Positions 56,893-64,000 of a stretch of 64,000 nt of DNA are shown here, piece by piece. The position numbers and the translations under genes are program-made. The DNA is from Pogonophryne albipinna (Eukaryota > Chordata > Actinopteri > Perciformes > Artedidraconidae), in NCBI GenBank assembly GCA_028583405.1, contig CM053256.1:10614494-10678493 (forward strand). The letters run 5' to 3'. Position 1 is the first letter of the stretch, and each line of letters opens with the position of its first letter. The notes below the pieces were generated by a model, which saw only the letters and a program-made list of their open reading frames with translations, ran no database searches and had not been told where the DNA came from.

Positions 56893-59800
56893 CAGCAGGT
56901 AGACAGCTGAGCGAGGGACAGTGATGGATCTGCTTACATCCAGAGAGTTAAGTATGGTATGTGCTCCTTCAGCAAATAGGAGCCCAGATACTTAGAGAAC
57001 ACTCAAGCAATATGCAAATTCCTGCCACTCGTGAGCAGAGAGAAAAGCTTATTTAACTATTCTGGAGGATGAGTAGGTCGGAGCAGTGTGTCAATCCTGT
57101 GGCTGCTGATTCAGCAACACACCTGGTGAGAAGTTAGGAAAGCACTGACTTTGGCTGAAGAGAATTATAAATGAAAGTTTATTTTGAAAAGTGGTTGCAC
57201 AAATATTCTTTGCATCCACATGTGTTAATCTGACTTCAGGCCTCCATCACATGATTGAAACACTTGTTTCAGAGCAGCTAGGTTTTGTATTTGAAGCTGG
57301 GGAAATGCACTAAACAACATACCGATTAACCTCTCCACTCCTCAAGCACTTCCACTCCCTGATCATTTAAGATAATGCACCCTCACCTACAGCGATCACA
57401 CATAACTTTCCCTGACAGACCTGTCAAGGTGGAATGAACATGCCAAAGTACAGGGTGGAACACATGCGATATGCAAATTAGGCGGTCTGAAATAAGTTTT
57501 GATAAGAATGTTAAACAGCATACCTTAAGATGTTTGGATTTGGATCACAGAATCTTTCATTGCTTTTGCAACAAAGAGCTGCATAGTTAAATGTGTAGGC
57601 GAGGTATAATTGGATTGTTATGAATGTTTCTATGTTGTTTTATTACTGCTTGTTTCGCATACCCCAAGTGGCCAACAAAAGGGTTATTGATACAGAAAGA
57701 TCATAGGAAGTTACACACTGACTGTCCTTTAAACAACTCTTGCAACCAAGCAGCTCAGCAGCAGAGGAGATGTTGTTTATTAGTTTATATGAAAGATGCA
57801 TGTTTGTGTTTGTCCAGCAAACGTGTGACTAAAGGCTGCTCACATTGAATGTGACGGCCTTCTTCTTATATCAACGATGCAACACTTCTACTCATTCTAT
57901 GGAAAGCTTATTAAAGTCATAAATCACAAAACCGCCACGCCTGAAGTGTACAAGTTGGCTGGCGTGGTCCCGAAAGGGAAAGAAAGACACCCTGTTGGCA
58001 GTCATTAATGAAACATCTTGTAATAATCACTTAAACAACTATCCCTTATTCAAAAAGGAATCACCTAACACACACAATCCATGTTTTGTAATCGCACCAC
58101 TTAGATTCACCTGAGAAAATCACTTTCTCTGAGACAAAACTGAATGTTATTTTATGCTATTCAACACTTTTCAACTTCTTCAGCTTTTTCCCATTCAGAA
58201 CATTGATCTCAGTTTCTTTTTTTAATATAATGTAGGAAGTATTCAATTAAGAAGTCGGCATGGATGAATGAGCCAAGAAATGATGACAATGACTGATTCA
58301 TAAAAACTCTTGGCTCTATCTTTAAGAACATCTAAAAAGAAAGACGGTGCACGTCATTAATGAACTATTTCTGCTGTTAATGTGGGTTTATAATTATAAA
58401 ACCATTGTCGGCAGCTTGTGTGTGAAGCTTGTGCTACGCTGGAATGCAAAAAGAAATTAAAGAAATATTGCAAGAAAGAATGATGTGCTGAAAAAAACTA
58501 AAAGCATGCTCAGGATGTCTTTCAGACTATCAACATATTCGAATGAGGTCAATTATTATACAAGAGCAAGGTGATCCCCAGGTTCAATGAACACCCCCGC
58601 CCCCCCCCCCCCCCCTCGCTCTGCACAAGGAGTGGAAAATACAGTCACCTAAAAATACACTGCACATAAACACACTTATAGCACATGGGAGCACACACAA
58701 ACCTTCGCAGCCACACACACACCCCAAGTGTGTCTTTCATATTAGAAAGCACAGGGCTGACACCTGAGACCCTCAGCCGTGATACCCCCTCCTTACGCCT
58801 TGAATTAGCAAACCCGAGGCCAGTGGCAGTCACACGGGGCATCAGGCCTGACGTGGCCGTGCCGCTGATGGGAGGGGAAGTGTGGAAAAAGGTCAGAGAG
58901 ACCAGCCTCCTTACTGGGATTCTCCTTACCGTAACACACACACACCCCCCCCCCCCTCCCCTCCATGCACACAATACGGCACATTTACACACACATACAA
59001 CATCTCCCCAGGTGTTAAATGTACAGATTATTCAGCCTAACTTGATGCTGTCTTTTCATGAAAATTAGAGACTTGTGCTACATCTCCCCCTCCCGCTCCT
59101 TTAAGCTTTTATCCAGCTCTCATCTTTGACTTTATTTGAACCTCCTCATTGTTCCATTCTTTTACATTTTCCACATATATTGCCATAGACTTGTTCAATG
59201 TCTCTTTGTTTTCTCCCCCCACCCAATGACAGTCTCCACTTGTTTCCATCTTCCTGTAGTTATTCATATCTCCCTGCGCCCCATCTTCTCTCTCTGTGTC
59301 ACCTCCACAACTCTTTAAAGCTTAGTTCTTTTCTTTCCTCTGTGCTTTTAACCCCACCCGTTAGAGCCATATCTTTCTTTAAGATATCATTTTTTTTTTT
59401 TGTGACAACTTCTGATTCCATTTGTACGTTTCTCGTTGTTACATTTACATATTTGAATGGCAACAAATCAGTATATCCAAAACTGAATGAAAGGTTATTG
59501 TTTAATAGGCTTTATTTTCCTACTCTGTTTGTTCCACTCTATTTGAAATACAAGTTTCATTCAAATTAATAACAATTTTTCATAAACCTGTATTAGCTAA
59601 AATATGTAAGCCAACCATTTACTCTCCAGATCAGTTATCAAAGTGACAGACAGCACCGTGAAGAGGCCCCTCTCGAAACATGTGAATGATGTGTGCATTG
59701 TGACTTTGTGAGGGTGTGACAACTCGAGAGAGACTGAGTGAGAATTCAGACTTAGCAGCTGTGTGTTTAACGTTTAATCCTGCAATAACTGTTATGAGCA

Positions 59801-60169
59801 CAACGTTGACATATTTTGAGCTTCTAAGTTGTAATGGCGAGCGTGTGAGATCAGACATAGGTCAGAGAAGCTCAAATATCCACTTTGTTGTTTCTGTCAC
59901 CACCACCTCCAGAGGAAAATATCTGGCTTTTTAGCTGCTAAATGTGCCCCTGCTAGTTGCGTACTGTGTATGTCCGCTGTTTAGTAGTCAGCAGGGAGTG
60001 TGCTGTGGATTGTTGGCTAAAACAAAGCTATGTGAGGGGTTTATAAAAACAGTTTGCCGGTCTGAACACCAAAATAATGATCTGAAAGTTGCTTTAAAGC
60101 TGCAGATTCAGTTGATACATCTGTTCGAATCACTGTCAAGGATTTATTTAAAAGCTGAAAAACAAAAAA
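56893..60169. other. No supported gene; poly-C runs
   Basis: Contains a C16 run at 58600-58615 and a C12 run at 58945-58956. A CpG-richer block at about 58742-58935 is open on both strands, but no splice-bounded exon could be assigned. Pyrimidine-rich sequence runs from about 59090 to 59350. The rest is AT-rich and unremarkable. Confidence 0.45.
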
Positions 60170-60540
60170 ACATGGCATGAATCAAAAACATGGATAGTAC
60201 AAGGTAGCAAGAATACACCAAACTGACCGTGACCAACATGGAGGGAGACAGGAGAGACAAACAATGAACCGACACCGAACACAGGAAGAGACAAGACTAA
60301 ATACAGGGAGGGGTAATCACAAGACGAGAAACAGCCGGGCAGGGGAGGAGAAACACAAGGGCCACAGGTGAACACAATCAGACAATTAGACACACCAGGG
60401 AAACTAACGACAGGGAGGAAAAACACAGAGAGAGGGACCAGACAATACACAAGGAGGAAAACATGACAGGGAGAACCGAACAGCAAAATAAACCCAAACA
60501 TACAAAACTAAAAACGTGACATAACATGAGAACCGTGACA
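60170..60540 (-). mobile_element. Strand-asymmetric interspersed repeat, LTR-like
   Basis: On the minus strand it starts TGTCACGGTTCTCATG and is strongly C/T-rich throughout (for example tgtgttcacctgtggccctt). From memory this is a common fish repeat type and may be a solo LTR or a non-autonomous DNA element. No flanking duplication was identified. The long minus-strand frame over it (60148-60501) reflects base composition and has no domain. Confidence 0.5.
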
Positions 60541-63543
<3,003 letters not shown>

Positions 63544-63678
63544 GGGACGAAAGGGAGTGATGTGGCAGTAGTGCCCGAGTTCACCACGAACACTGAAAGC
63601 CTGTGGGAAAGCAGAGCCATAGCAACAGTATTAATAAATGATCAGAATTCAAATGCTACGTTTAAAACAAGGTACAAG

Positions 63679-64000
<322 letters not shown>

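Noticed and set aside
60148..60501. 117-codon hydrophobic minus-strand frame
   Set aside because: The hydrophobicity reflects the C/T-rich bias of the interspersed repeat; no conserved motif.

Overview
This window is vertebrate nuclear DNA, most probably from a ray-finned (teleost) fish. The evidence is very long CA/GT microsatellites, L2-type LINE remains ending in ATTG repeats, hAT, piggyBac-like and IS630/Tc1-type DNA transposons, a tRNA-derived SINE, and several interspersed sequences I recognise as common in fish genomes. There are no prokaryotic features, no operons and no complete host protein-coding gene. Most of it reads as intergenic or long-intron sequence. Almost every long open frame outside the transposons is either a dinucleotide-repeat artefact (Thr-His or Cys-Val runs) or chance.

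Layout. 1-4340: AT-rich sequence with two promoter-like CpG patches. One, near 2430-2760, has CRE-type sites; the other, near 4020-4340, has three CCAAT boxes and a GC box. A small minus-strand open frame with a hydrophobic N-terminus (955-1116) might be an exon. 4341-7655: unannotated. 7656-12565: a repeat cluster holding a hAT-like fragment, a truncated hAT 5' end, a pair of inverted repeat arms (8929-9150 and 12205-12465) enclosing a 5'-truncated L2 LINE (9220-10750), and a complete non-autonomous hAT element (10890-11831) with a perfect 8-bp target duplication. 12566-21612: mostly unique sequence with an L2 tail, two strong hairpins, a near-perfect palindrome and a LINE tail. 21613-24905: a long CA array, a telomere-like repeat and a minus-strand non-LTR retrotransposon broken by a one-base frameshift. 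28687-30055: an IS630/Tc1-type element with 27-bp perfect ends (TA included), whose transposase fragment is split by a GT-AG intron and lacks the catalytic core. 34110-34762: a CA array, a repeat shared with 21785-21955, and a SINE. 37561-51288: many CA/GT arrays, a complete 809-bp hAT element (43073-43881) and a TTAA-flanked repeat. 53432-56892: a three-level nest, in which a large element with CACTCTAAAAAC ends carries a decayed multi-exon gene, is interrupted by a piggyBac-like element at TTAA, and that is interrupted by a small hAT MITE. 60170-60540: a strand-asymmetric interspersed repeat. 63293-63786: GT and CA arrays.

No working system is encoded here. The interest lies in transposon structure and history: element ends, target duplications, an internal intron in a DNA transposon, nested insertion order, and repeat copies that can be compared within the window. 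Family names rest on recalled consensus features and were not checked by database search.
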